A stretch of DNA of 64,000 nt from Laetiporus sulphureus 93-53 (GCF_001632365.1 NW_024468553.1:215046-279045); one strand, 5' to 3'; positions 10,423-22,137 are shown, counted from the first letter of the stretch. The notes: a model not told the origin generated them from the letters alone. Program-made: numbers and translations.

Positions 10423-10663
10423 CTGCAAAGCGGCGCGTGAGTGGGGGAAAGGGGAGAGGTGTGGAGAATAAGGGGAGGACGTCTCGTAACTTCCCCAAAA
10501 ACGACGTCACGTGACCGTGTCATCGAACCGCAGCAGGTCATTTTCAGCGAACGACTACCATAATATCTCTAGATCTGCTGATTCCTCCCCCGATGGTTGA
10601 CCAGTCAGTGAGAGACGTCAAGGTAAGGAATCTGCTTTTCTGAACTTCAGTCTCACCTAGCCA

Positions 10664-12085
10664 ATGCAGCACAACTCGTCTCAGGAAGAGTGGGAAGGCG
10701 AGTCGATGCAGATCGATGATCGCGACTCGGACAAGCAAAGCGGCCATCAACTTGGTTCTGGGAGGGCATCCAAATCTCGCCGAAGGAAGATAGTGCATGG
10801 CAGGGCAGTCAATACTGTCACTCAGACAATGACGCAACGCAGGACAACTCGATCTCGAGACGAATTTACACCTGTGATTGACCGCAAACAAGCTGCCGTT
10901 ACCGGAGCATCGTCTGTGTCCCGGTACTTGTTCGATATTTTCTCCCTAGCATTGCGACTACTCCGCAAACCGCTTGGCATACTCTTATTCATCTGGTCCT
11001 TGGGCATTCTCTTCACATGGATGGCGCAGACCTTCCGCATGGTCTTCTCACCGGTTTGCATCATCCCCGGGATCTCCAGCTCTGCACTGTGCCAGAGAAT
11101 TATGCCCATCATTGATAACTGCCCGAAATGGGCAAACTTCACTCAGCTTGCTGAGATCCAGGGTGCGACGTTCGAGCAGTTGCTGGACGAGTCGGTCATC
11201 GGTTCTGGCTTAAGTTTCGAGATCAAGAAAGCGGAAATGGCGACGAGCGATCTTGTCACGCTTGTGCACCATAGCGATCTGGTTAGCAGGGAACTTCTGG
11301 CAAAGTCCTTGGGCGATTTTGTGGACAATGTGAGGAAGACGGGACGGGGTTTGCATAAATTGAGCTCGAAAATCGGAGGAGCCGTGGATAGGTGACTATT
11401 GGCATATGACATATAATGTTCATGTACTGACAAACACTGAAGTGTCATGGCTGTCAACAACCTTGCAATTCGCGCCATCGAAGCAGCGAATGACAAGTCC
11501 TCATCAGGTTTATTGAACATTTGGCCATTCGCTCCCTCCGCTACCTCTGCTGAGACACGAGCAATCATCCGGCAGACTTTCACGGACTGCATGGACGTCC
11601 TCGCGAATCAGATCCATCGAGTCGTCCTCGAGGCCGAGGTGGACCTTGTGAACCTCGAACGCCTCGAGGAGCACCTCAGAACCATTTATGAAGTAATCAC
11701 TCACGAGAACAACACTATCTCAGCCGAGTATGATGAGCTGCTTGCCTCTCTGTGGACCTTGCTCGGTGGAAACAAGCGCAAGCTGAAAGGGCACCAACAG
11801 CATCTGGTGCTACTGAAGGGACTGGGTGCGTACCGCAGACGAGCACTCGCATACGTCACGGTTGCACTGCAGACACTGCGTGCACTGAGTGCAGACATGG
11901 AGGAGTTACGTGAGAGGGTGGCAGCACCAGATATCCTTGGTGATAGGGTTCTAGTGGAAGTGCATATGCACGCTATCCGAGCCGGGCTTGATCGCTTGAA
12001 GAAGGGACAGATGAAGGCACGAGAGAGGGAGAGGGAGATTTTTCGTGGTATCCTCGGTTCGGACGCGCCGGCGTTGAATGAATGA
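10664..12085 (+). CDS. Predicted membrane-anchored helical protein
   Basis: Exons 10664-11391 and 11443-12085 (intron 51 nt, GTGACT...GAAG) give 456 aa with no break. Residues 1-95 are charged and basic (SGRASKSRRRK) and may be cytosolic or nuclear. One hydrophobic segment (PLGILLFIWSLGILFTWMA) lies near residue 105. The rest is mainly helical, with long Leu/Glu/Arg stretches in exon 2 and an Arg/Glu-rich C-terminus (MKAREREREIFRGILG). A later in-frame ATG exists, but the one at 10664 gives the longest clean frame. I do not recognise the family. It reads fully intact in a region of broken genes. Confidence 0.65.
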
Positions 12086-12153
12086 CATTGCAATGATACT
12101 GATCGTAACGGTCTCTTTTGCTCCGCTTTTTCTGATGTTCCCGTGCTGTACTG

Positions 12154-12690
12154 TTGAATGATGTTTTTACGCAGACAATAAATAACAAGATATCAGGGCC
12201 CGGTGCCATCTCAAGAGTTTTGCTTGAGCTGCCTAGTAAAAGAAGGCTGGTCCTCCGAAACGTCTTCTTGCAGAACGCGATTGGGCGTCGCGGCATTCAA
12301 TTTACAGATGACCGCTCGCCAGGGGATAGTCAGGTAATCTTCGGCGACTATCCTAGCGGCACCTGGAGTGCAGGCATCATTCGCAAGATTTTCGTACATC
12401 AGAGCAAATTGGATGCTCTGCCATCGCAGAACGGCATCTATCTCCTCATAGAGCAGTACAAGCCACTGCATAGCCTCGACATCCACCACGATCTGTACTG
12501 CAGATATCTCGCTGCCGGTGGATGACTCTTTCAGGATGCCTTCCTTCCACAATTTGTTTTACTTCAACCACACCAGGTAGATTGCCATTACGCTTCGACT
12601 ACGTGTCGCATTCCTGCGATTGGTTGCCAATGTGTGCATGTGCTACCACTAGATCGCATGTGTCTTGTAGGAACGAAAACGATTGATTTG
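12154..12690 (+). pseudogene. Relic of a transposon-associated ORF
   Basis: The frame 12154-12525 contains SRVLLELPSKRRLVLRNVFL, then GRRGIQF, SQVIFGDYPSGTWSAGIIRK and YLLIEQYKPL. After a frameshift at about 12525 a second frame continues LFQDAFLPQFVLLQPHQVDC and ends CQCVHVLPLDRM. The layout resembles the C-terminal part of large ORFs carried by DNA transposons in agaricomycetes, which I recall ending in a similar '...HVLPLDR' motif. The transposon link is an inference from memory; the coding-like character and the frameshift are seen. Confidence 0.35.
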
Positions 12691-12799
12691 CTAATATTAT
12701 TCCACAGGGATAGGAGCTCAACAGGACGCTGTGTACATGCGCCGCATTATATCGACAACCATACCTCCATCTCAGCGGCCCTTCTTCATCAGATGGCTG

Positions 12800-13110
12800 C
12801 TCGAAATCTTTCAGAGAGGTTCTTTGCGCAGTACGCTGCCCAATATGAGCCACATTCTTCTGAGCCCTTTGACACACCGTAGATGAAGCGGATATTAAGA
12901 TCGGTTAGTGTTTCGTAGGCGGCCTTCAGCAAGCCGATGTCGATTGTGGGCGTCGCCTCCGCACGAGTGGAATGCTTTGCCTTGTGAGGGAGAAAGCGCA
13001 GAAGAGCCTGGTGATATGCGAGCTTTATCTCGCCCGCAGATGAAGAGAATAAAATAATAATCGGGGAGTGCATTGTCATCCAGCTTGGTCAAAACCTCGG
13101 CGAAGGACTG
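12800..13110 (-). pseudogene. J-domain (DnaJ/DPH4-like) fragment
   Basis: The minus strand reads DYYFIL, then after a frameshift SSAGEIKLAYHQALLRFLPH, then IDIGLLKAAYETLTDLNIRF and IY. This is the N-terminal J domain of type III DnaJ proteins and is closest in feel to the diphthamide-synthesis protein DPH4. The invariant HPD, which stimulates Hsp70, is read here as LPH, so the catalytic motif is lost. The zinc-binding CSL domain of DPH4 is not present downstream; the sequence there is the tail of the transposon-like relic. Confidence 0.55.
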
Positions 13111-13717
13111 GAGAGCAAGGATTCAGATGGACAGTTGAGCTTGAGCACTGAGCTGGGCAGGTCAGAGAAAATGTGGTCCCAGCCCATTGGATAGGCTCGT
13201 ACCAACACTGTCCGAGCATTTGCCGTACCTCGAGGAGAAGATGGTTGGTGCGTGAGTGCCGCTCTCGAGCTCGCTTCCGCTAGCGATCGCACCCAGTTCG
13301 TCCAGTCTGCACACGATCAGCACAACGATCATCACAGCCACTGCGGTAGTTCGCAGCAGGTTCCCAAGCTGCATTTGCGTGCCGTCGCTCTTCATCGCCT
13401 GCCGCCGCACTCAGATCTCAGTGACTTTTCGATCAATTTTCAATGAATGAATCCACTAGCACGGGCCAATGTGTCTCGTTGTGGTGGCGCGCGGTGCGGT
13501 GCACGTGGAATTACACACGGAACGCGATCAGCACAGCCACTGCTATCTATTAGGATGCTGACTCAGTGAGCTAGTGCGGCCGCTACGTCTATGCTGTCGC
13601 ATGGGAATTCCGGTCATATTGCACAGGGCTCTACCACTTTGGCCATGTCCAAGTTGCTGCAGCTACTCGCACGCAATCTCCACTCTTGTGCTCTCTCATC
13701 ACGTCACATCCCCTAGC
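13111..13717. other. No gene recognised
   Basis: Weak short frames on both strands share no motif or splice structure. No repeat is seen. Confidence 0.4.
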
Positions 13718-14088
13718 AATGGTTCTGCGCGTCTGGCTCACCGTGAACCAGCCCCAGTTAACATGCGTCTCCATTGATGCTCAATCTGTTGCAGTCACCG
13801 GGACACGTGAGTCTACATCACCGATCTGGCTCTCGCCCTAGAATACACCTGCTAACCCGTCCTCTCTGAAGGCGACATTGCGGTGGCCACCCTCCGCAAG
13901 CCCGAAGTCCTGTCTTCCCTCTCCGAGAAGTGCCCCGTGTCCCAGCTGCTCATGATCAGGCTCGACGTCGTTCAGCCGACAGAGATATCTGCCGCGTTCA
14001 AAGCCATCACTCGCGCGTTTCGGCCACGTATTGTCATTGATATTTGTCGTGATTGGATTCCTCTGGGTGGCACTATCAACCCGTCGTA
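13718..14088 (+). pseudogene. Short-chain dehydrogenase/reductase N-terminal fragment
   Basis: ATG at 13718 opens MVLRVWL, followed by a scrambled VTG segment at about 13790. After an intron-like stretch, from about 13872, comes GDIAVATLRKPEVLSSLSEK and then LLMIRLDVVQPTEISAAFKA. These are beta2-alpha3-beta4 of an SDR Rossmann fold (the usual context is D-V-x-x-P). The TGxxxGxG cofactor loop is missing and the expected NNAG strand after the last helix is garbled. No YxxxK catalytic motif is visible downstream. It is a truncated NAD(P)-dependent oxidoreductase relic. Confidence 0.55.
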
Positions 14089-15159
14089 ACGGGCGTTACT
14101 GGACAGCACTCTGTGTGAGTATCTAGCCTGACGAACGGCATCCGTTCCAGCATTCCTTGGTAAATTATGCGGGCCACTGACGGATCTTACCCACCATCGT
14201 CTGTGCGGCCAACGCTTGGAATGCAGGTGTGAATGGATTGTATCATATCTCGAACGCAATTCTAATGGGCGTCTCATACTAGACAGGACTGCTGAATGGT
14301 TCTTTCATCTCTGCTGGCCTTGGTGGGGAGTCATCATCGGCTATATCATTGCCGTGTCATGTAGTCATGCGTGTTCGTCGAACCCCGCGTCCCTGACGGG
14401 ATCAGCCTGAGGAACTTCGGTATACAAATGGTAAGTTCCGTCTGTATCAATCATATCAATCATATCGTTCTTGTTCTCCTTCCTTCGCGGCTGCATGCAT
14501 TGTTTGCGATCTGTCGAACGGCGCATATAGTCTGTCCGTATTCTTCCATCACGCACATCGCCATTGCTGCGCCCATGTCCTTTGCGTTGGGCATCTGTCC
14601 TTTCGAAGCACGGGGGCTGTCTCGGCAGAGGATGCTCGCAGAAATAGAGATGATCGTCGTTCCCTCTATTCAGCGCGCGGAGGTGCGAAGGCTTCCAGCG
14701 TTGGCTTATCGGCCGGGACTTTGGCCCAAGAAGTGATAGAGCGGAAGCTCCGCTGGCTTGGGCCCGCTTCTGCGTTGTTGTGCGTTCATGAAATGAAGAG
14801 AAGCGCGAAGCTGCTGGGTGGAGCTGGTGCAGTGCTGCGAAAGAAATGTGGAGCTGGCGAGACAGTGTCTGTTTGCACCAGTTCTCAATCATGTGTGCGG
14901 TAAGGGGCTGTGATCTGCGCTGTTGGCTAGTGCGAGAGGTGCAGGCAAGGGCGAGGATAAGTACGCGTAGTTGCCTCGTATTGGACACACACGCGGATGA
15001 AGCCTCGTGACATCATCTGCGACGGACATGCGGTGATCCTGTGAATTTGATGTGCACTTGTGCTTTCTAACTCTGATCCCCGTCGCGCAACGGCAGGCCG
15101 TGGCGGATGCGAGGAGATCATGAGTTACCCCTGCCAAGTCCTCGTCATGACATTCTCTA
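14089..15159. other. About 1.1 kb without a recognised gene
   Basis: Frames at 14365-14988 (minus) and 14371-14736 (plus) overlap each other and have low-complexity composition. No motifs are seen. A small ATCAATCATATCAATCATATC repetition occurs near 14440-14465. Confidence 0.35.
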
Positions 15160-17307
15160 TTGGATAGAGCTGAGCGGGCTTTCCCTCCAGCACGTCTTTG
15201 CGACCATCTCAAACATCATAGTGTATTCGCCCAAGGGCAACACTCATGCCGCATTCGCGCTTGCGGAGAAATTCCAGGATGCAGTCGAGGCGAAGCACGC
15301 TCCGCGCGCTGTTCGATATCTGTCGGCGGATCTTGCCGCTTACAATATCTTCGTGCTATGTAGAGGCCTCCCCCGCAGAAATGGAGAAGACGATGCCTCA
15401 TCTCCTGGTGCGCATGCAATGTCACCTTCGCGCCCTTCCCTACTTCAGCGCACGTGCGTGCTGCCGAGGAGCACCTGAGCGCACTCGAGCGTAAGTAACC
15501 GAGCACTGCGTCACGGAGTTAAGTCATCTTTCCGATGAGGAGGCGCGCAAGACGCGGATTGCAGCGCGTCCGCCTCCGGGTGCAAGCTCCGTGATACACC
15601 TCCCGTTCCCAAGCTCACCACCGAGCACGGCGACGATGAGAAATGCGCTTGCGCCGGTCATTGCGTTCCTGGAGGGCTTGTTGCAACTGCCTGCGCCTCT
15701 CACGCTTGCTGCTGCCAGAGTGCAGCTCACGCCGCCGCCACGGCCGCCGATGCTGCCGCATGTGTATGCCGAGCGCCGCGCGTCTGGTTCATTCATCCAG
15801 CTCTTTGCCGAGCTCGTTCTTGCCTTCGTCTCCGGTTGCGACTTCGAGCGCATATACGTGCACGCGGTCGACGTCTGCGCCTTTCCTGTCTTCGTCTGTT
15901 CCCTCACCAGCTCCATCATCTTCCGGTTCCTCCTCTTCCTCACCTTCGACTGCGTTGTATGCTTCCTCCGGTGCCACCAGCCAGACCTCAACCTCTATGT
16001 ATGATGAGCTCGTCCCGCTGCGCACGCGTCCGTACAAGATGCTGATCTACTCTGCGGATGGGTACACCGAATCTTCGGTCCTCGCGCTGACGCTTCTGTT
16101 GGCGCTTCGCCGGATCTCGCTACCCGAGGCGTATCTTAAGCTGCAGAACGAGAAGCGGCGGTCGTTCTTCGTGTATCCGGCGGATCTGCCGGTGCTCAAG
16201 AGGATCGAGGCATGGATGGAGCGCGAGAGAGGGAAGGAGAGGAAGGGGCAGGGTGTCGTTCTGTGGGTCTCAACAGGAGAAGCAAGTCGACAATCCCGCT
16301 GAGGTTGATCAAGCTTCTGAAGGCGGCGATGCGACTGACCATCCTGCAGCTACTCAGAAGTTGGTCTCGTTTGCCATACCACCAACTCCCCAGGAACTGT
16401 TGACGGCCGTGACTGCTCGGCCGTTGAGGAGCCAGTCGGAGAGCGACAAGGATTTGATTGCTCACGGAATTGTGGGGATTGGCCGGCCGCGCGCAAGCAT
16501 GATGCCGAACCCATCTGCGCTGTTGTCGATTCGTGACCATGAGGTGTGGTTCAACGACGACCCGAGGTTCGATGGGAGTTTCCCACGTCAGGTGATACCG
16601 TTTTTGTACCTTGGGAACTTGTGCGTATCTTCGTCTGTCGACTTTTGGAAGTCGCTGAGTCTTTTATAGGAACGATGCTACGAACGCATACATGCTGCAT
16701 GCGCTCGGGATCACGCACGTCGTCGCTGTCAGCGAGTGGGCGCTTATGCCACCACTTAACCTGGAGGCGTCCGCCTCAGAATCGTCATGTGCCTATGCTG
16801 GCGTGAACCTGAATGCGCAGTTTGTCCCTGGCAACGGCCCGCATGGACATGGTTCGCTCTTCATTGAGGAGCATGAGATCCGATTCAAGGTGCTCGACAT
16901 AGTGCGATGATGGGATTGACACGCTGGAGCCGCAATAGGAGCCGATTTGTGAGTGGATCGATAGGGCGCGCCAGGATGGAGGGAAAGTGCTGGTGCATTG
17001 TCGTGTAGGCGTGTCCCGCAGTGCGACTGTCACGGTATGTCACTAGGCCGTTTGCAGATCGCATATGTGATGAAGCACCTGAACCTGCCTCTGGTTGACG
17101 CCTACTTGATCCTTTCCTCCCGTCGTCTCTCTGTCTGATCCAGCCTCAATGAGACTGCTGTACAACCTCCTCGGATGGGAGGTCAAGCTGGCATGCCAGC
17201 GCGCAGGCGATAACGAGCGCAAGCTGCAGGCTGACCTCGCGCGGAGTCTCAACTGACCATACCTCGCGAAGGAAGTGCACGCGCTCAATGAGAAGTATCT
17301 GCACTAG
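15160..17307 (+). pseudogene. PPS1-like dual-specificity protein phosphatase, disabled
   Basis: The order of segments matches fungal PPS1. An N-terminal part reads NIIVYSPKGNTHAAFALAEK, MEKTMPHLLVRMQCHL and later SHLSDEEARKTRIAARPPPG. Then come TRPYKMLIYSADGYTESSVL, SFFVYPADLPVLKRIE, QVIPFLYLGN, the P-loop VLVHCRVGVSRSATVT (HCxxGxSRS, about 16990-17036) and MRLLYNLLGWEVKLA near the end. The protein would dephosphorylate Tyr and Ser/Thr residues; PPS1 in yeast affects S phase. Lesions seen: frame changes upstream of 16000, a frameshift near 16905, a TAG at 16936-16938 before the P-loop, a 23-nt pseudo-intron at 17037, frameshifts after RRLSV and a late TGA near 17256. The catalytic loop itself is intact. 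Confidence 0.75.
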
Positions 17308-18582
17308 TCCGCGGGCCATAGAGCCCATTTGTGCTTCCTTCACTGCTTCGATGGTAGTCTGGGTTGCTGCCTTTGCAAGCTCTGTGTCTGGTGCTTGTCC
17401 GATTCCACTCTTGAACTCCCTGGGAGAGACACCCTATTCCCGATCCGAGACGATACAATCGACCTATTGGTTGGAGCCTACTAATTCGCACGGCGTTTGC
17501 GGTCTGGACGACTGTTTGGGTCTGCGCAGCTGCGAGGTGAGTAGCTGGTTTGCAGGATTTTTGGGTCGCTCTTTCATCGGGCATCACAGGACACAAGTAC
17601 ATCAAGCTCAAGGCTATTCATGATAGCGAAATCGTGGACGAGCATGCGAAGCACTGCATGTACTTTGCATGCATCAAATTCGTTAACTCGGTAGGTCGCA
17701 CGACCGTCCAACGGATGACTCACCTTGTCATGCGCCTTCTGTTGACAGGAAGACAGCCTCGCTATGGTTGCATTCGCCCATGCTTGATGACATTTCTGCC
17801 GGGCAGTACGACCGTGTCTCACAGCGCGACTTCTGTAGGTAAAGACGTGTGACAAGGTGAACTCGGTGCTTGGAAAGCTGCCGGTCATGCAGCACTCTCT
17901 CTTCGGGTCGATTCTTTCATGGGATGGCCCGATGCCCCCGCCGCGGAGTGAGGTCGAGGAAGACGACGCGCATTTAGGCCACGCGCACACGCACGCGGGA
18001 CTTCGGGGGGGTGCGGGCCAACGTGAGGTGGGGTGTGGCGACTGCTGTGGGATCCCTGTGCCCTCTGTGTTCGGGGCGGTGGCCGCAGAGAAGGGCAAGA
18101 TGTCAGTTCCGTTCGACTGCGTTCCGATTTGAGTGTGCGACTGACACATGCGCGGGTGCTGATAGGCTGGTGGTGCGGTGGCGAGTCGCGTGATCGTGAT
18201 TTGGTATATCAGTGGCCATCAGTCGCATCAGGTTGAAGGAGACCCCAAGATTGAGCGACTATCCACCTCAATGCGGCATATATGCGTGTCCTCGAGCCCA
18301 TCTTCCTGGTCCCTCGAGAAAAAAACGCGGTCTTCTATTGCCGGAAGTCCTACGAAACTTTTCCCGGCGCACGTTGGTTAGTGTTTGCATTCTTACTTGG
18401 TTTGTGTGCTCACCTCCTCAGAAGGATGCCTAGGCTGGTACCTGCAGAATGCACTTGAAGAGCTTGGTGCGATATGCTCCTATCATACGCATTTGGGACG
18501 CACGAGGGCGCTCCGCTGACTTCTTATGCAAGGCTGCACAGTCTGCAGGATACAGACGCGTCTCAACTTCGACAATGGTGTG
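17308..18582. other. Unassigned region with coding-like patches
   Basis: A plus-strand patch at about 17590-17693 reads TGHKYIKLKAIHDSEIVDEH and ends before a good GT donor at 17691. A second patch from 17857 reads NSVLGKLPVMQHSLFGSILS and WDGPMPPPRSE and then becomes His/Gly-rich. They may be exons of one decayed gene, but I do not recognise the family and stops lie between them (near 17792). Nothing can be said for 18133-18582. Confidence 0.3.
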
Positions 18583-21283
18583 ATGGCCTTGGACAGCTCC
18601 AGTGCGCATGCTCTGAAGGAGCCCCCGTCGAATGAGGACGTCGTGCTTACCGTGGCTCGACCGAGACCGACATGGCGCCGCATTCTGTTCCTTGTCATAG
18701 CCGTCGCGACTGCTGCGCTCATCTTCTTTGGGCTCGCCCTTAGACTTGAGCTCAGGCTTGGGCTGCAGAGCCATCGCTTGTCTTCCTTGGCAACACGACC
18801 GATGAGATGGTAGCAGTCCAAAAAATGGACTCCGTGCATATTTTATGAGCATGGATATGGTCGACGAAACTACGACTAGATATTATGATTTTGTTGTGGA
18901 GGACGGGACAGGCACCCAAGACGGTGTCGAAAAGACCATGCTTGTTGTCAATGGTGAGTCTGTGCAACGTTTGTGACCGTCTTCCGTGTTGACGTTTTTA
19001 TCAAGGACTTTATCCTGGGCCAATGATCGAGGCAAACACCGGAGATCGAATCATTGTGAACGTGACGAACAAGATGGTCAATGCCACGTATGCTATTGCC
19101 ACCCGTGCGCACGCTCACTTCCATTTTCACAGGGCCTTTCACTGGCACGGCTTGTATCAGTGAGTTCTCTTCATCCTCGCCTGTATACCATCGTCACTCA
19201 CACGCATGGCGCAGAAACGGCACGAATTATTATGATGGTACCGACGGAATTACACAGGTACAGTGATGGCCGCGTGCTTTGTTTCCCATTGATCAATGGC
19301 CCACCATGACAGTGTGGTATTCCACCTGGCGAATCTATGGTGTATAACTTCACGGTAAGTGTCTTGTAATGTACGGAAGCGCACCGTTTCTGACCACATA
19401 AAGCTAACAATAAGGTAGATTATAGCATCCAATATGTAGACGGTATAATTGGCGCTCGTGAGTAATCGCACTCTCTGCTAAACTCGTCTCGTTACTTACT
19501 TGTGCTCAGTGGTTGTCCATGGCACGGTCGAGAAGGATTCTTCTTATGGGGTGTGGGGAAATTGCCGCCTCACGCACGCTTAGTACCGCCTTGTGCACGC
19601 TTCGTCCCGCCTCTTCGTCCTGCACGCTCGACTCTGCCGCTTCATATCGCTTCGCTACCGCCATCCTACCGCTTCACTACCAACCTCTTGATAAGCCCGA
19701 TGCAATCTGTGCTGATGACCACGGCGACTCGAGCTTGGGACGCCGGGTCATCTTACAGAGGTCCTAGTGCATCCTCACCCCTGTCCTACCTGCCTTGCCA
19801 CATGAAGCGTGTGTGAGGCGGCACTAAGCGCGCACAAAGTGGCATTTCTCCCGGGCCCCTTCTTATGATAAGGACCTCGTAACACAGATCTCAGATTTGT
19901 TCCATGGGTTCTCCACGGACCTCCTAGAATACTACTTCACTGTAAGCCATACAAACTACTCTTCTCCTCGTCGAATTGCCATTGAACCTATCGCTTCTTG
20001 TAGCCAAGCGGAAATGATGGCACCCCCAGAAATGAGTCGGTTGCTGACGGAGGTACCACAGGATTTATTTGGAACTTATGTTTTGATAATACCCTACTTC
20101 AGCAACGAGACGTACCGCCTTCGTCTCATTGATCCGGGCACCTTCGTGGCGTTGGAGTTTTCCGTGGAGAACCACATGCTCACGGTCATCGAGGCAGATG
20201 GCACCACCGTCTACCCGGTTGAGGTGTCTAGTGTCTCCATCACCGTAACGCAGCGGTATAACGTGCTACTTCGAACGAACCAGATGGCGGGAGCGTACTG
20301 GATGCGTGCCACACTTCACCAGACCGCATTCACATACGATAACCCAGGATGCCAACCGGAGATCCGGGGCGTGATCCACTACGGAGTGGACGATGATGCT
20401 ATGCCCGATATCGACCTGCTGAACAATTCGCCGAGTTTGCCGAGCGGTGCCCCGGGTACGCTCGACACGGCGGACCTCGTACCTGTCGGTGGAGGACCGG
20501 CGCCGGAGCCTACGTTGCGCATTTCCTTCGCGTTTATATGGGTGACGAGTGCTGATGGTGTCATCGCTCGACGTACTTCACCGTTTCGACGCAGTACCCC
20601 GAGGGCGGAGACCACTATTCGCGTTACCTCGCGTTTATTAACAACACCGTACGTTCACCTATTCCCTTCTTTCTTCACCCTGTCATATTCACCACGAATC
20701 CACAGTCCTGGGACCCCCTCAAGAGCGCCTCAAGTATATACGCGCAACTCGGGAACTCCACCAGTGACGGGTCCACAGACTTCTCTGGTTCGCAGCTCAT
20801 CACGACGGTCAACGAGATTGCGACAGTATAGATGATCATTGACAACTTCGACGATGGCGATCATCCATTCCACTTGTACGGCTATCATGGCTTCTGGCGA
20901 TGGCAGGTACGAAGGGCAGAGTGTGATTAACACCGCGCCGATGGAGTGAGTTTTCATCGTTTGATTGACCAGCGGGAGCGAGTTTTGATCAAATTGATGT
21001 TCATCAGTCGGTATACGATTGTGATCCCTGCATTAGCTGGATGATCCTCCGTTTTGTGGATGACAATCCGGGATACTGGGCATTCCACTGCCATACGTGA
21101 TTTCCAGTGCCTCAACCGGACTGCGTGACTCACGAGTTGTTTTCGGCAGATATCGAATAGCATATGGTAAGTAGTCATGTTTGCAAGGCTTTCCGTTCAG
21201 TCAAGAGCTCATTCCACCTTCTGTAGGCTGCTAGACTACTGTTCCAGTTCAATGTGCTGCCGGCTCAAAGCCAGAAGTTCTAA
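18583..21283 (+). pseudogene. Membrane-anchored multicopper oxidase (laccase-like), disabled
   Basis: ATG at 18583 starts a cytosolic tail and a TM helix (ILFLVIAVATAALIFFGLAL). Short exons follow: TTTRYYDFVVEDGTG, GPMIEANTGDRIIVNVTNK, AFHWHGLYQ (copper motif L1), NGTNYYDGTDGITQ, CGIPPGESMVYNFT and QYVDGIIGAL. The middle cupredoxin domain is a long frame (YRLRLIDPGTFVALEF, 20071-20640), then DDGDHPFHLYGY (L3), NPGYWAFHCH (L4 start) and LLFQFNVLPAQSQKF-stop at 21283. Lesions: the exon with the second motif (W-H/Y-S-H-Y) is gone between VDYS and IQYVDG; frameshifts lie near 18780-18850, 20900 and 21045; a TAG sits at 20829; L4 loses its last His (HCH then ISNSIW). A 261-bp inverted-repeat insertion interrupts it at 19563. 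Confidence 0.8.
19563..19823. repeat. Short inverted-repeat insertion (MITE-like) in the oxidase pseudogene
   Basis: TGCCGCCTCACGCACGCTT at 19563-19581 is mirrored by AAGCGTGTGTGAGGCGGCA at 19805-19823 (18 of 19 match as inverted repeats). The 261 bp is C-rich with internal sub-repeats (ACGCTT..TACCGCC) and has no coding match to the oxidase on either side. Oxidase homology stops just before it (VEKDSSYGVWG) and resumes at about 19895. No target-site duplication is obvious. Confidence 0.5.
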
Positions 21284-21963
21284 ATTCCTCAATATATGAT
21301 AGACCAATATTCGCGGCAATAGATGATAGAGACCGCTATCTTCAAGGTTGCAATCTGATAAAGCCATTTGCGCATGGTGCTCAAATGTATTCGGTGCAGT
21401 TTGAATTGGTGTGTAATCCAAGGACATCTATATAGCTATTTATTCAATACAATGCTAGCCGAAAGCCTTTAGATCATATGCTCGGCGGCCGCATTTGCAT
21501 ACACGTTCGAATTCAGTGTCCACGGCACAGTTTCTATGGGTACGCGGCTCCTGTGGCTGAACCTTCGATACCGAAAGAATCTTCCGGGCTGCTCAGAGGA
21601 CATGCAATTTGCCGTGCCCAATGATTGGTGCGTGATATGTGCATCATGCGGACAACGCCTTGGTTTAGCACGTTCGTGAAGGGGAATCATGGCAGTCTGC
21701 TCCGTGGTCGAGATCATTAATTCTCTCGACACGACGCAATCAAAAGTTTGGATCTTTGGGGTACACTGAAGCCACGTCCTGCCATTTTATGTGCTTCCCC
21801 TATGTGCCTTATTCACGAGATCATCATTGCCGCGCCCACCGCCGCGCCCTTCTGCCGTAATTGGCGTGAAAGCGGAGACGCATAAATTGGACGGGGTGCG
21901 TTGCTTGCTTCCGCCTGGCTTGGCGACCTTCATCCTCTGAGTGCTCCTTTGTCTAGTTTAACT
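21284..21963. other. Spacer with a possible promoter
   Basis: No recognised gene. A CATAAATT near 21880, about 80 bases before the ATG at 21964, could be a TATA-like element for the secreted-protein fragment that follows. Confidence 0.35.
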
Positions 21964-22137
21964 ATGGCGTCCGTTGCTCGCTGTGCGCTTCTCGCAGCTT
22001 CTGTGGCAGCACTCGTACATTGGGCGTCCGCAGCCACTGCGCAGAACTTCCAGCGACCGGCATTCTCGCTGACCTCAGAGTCGACGAACTACATGGGGAC
22101 GTCAAACGGCACCATCGAAAACGGCCCGCTGGTGCCC
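21964..22137 (+). pseudogene. Signal peptide and N-terminus of a secreted enzyme (acid-phosphatase-like?)
   Basis: ATG 21964 opens a typical signal peptide (ARCALLAASVAALVHWASA) followed by QNFQRPAFSL and STNYMGTSNGTIENGPLVP. In fungal secreted phosphoesterases and acid phosphatases I recall a similar 'TNYxGTSNGT...PLVPG..FDR' start, so that is the best guess. The similarity ends at about 22130, where the sequence becomes a RhoGAP in a different frame. The fragment is about 55 codons. Confidence 0.35.

Noticed and set aside
17574..18149. 191-codon minus-strand open frame
   Set aside because: Ser/Arg-biased and opposite coding-like plus-strand patches with a good splice donor; no motif.
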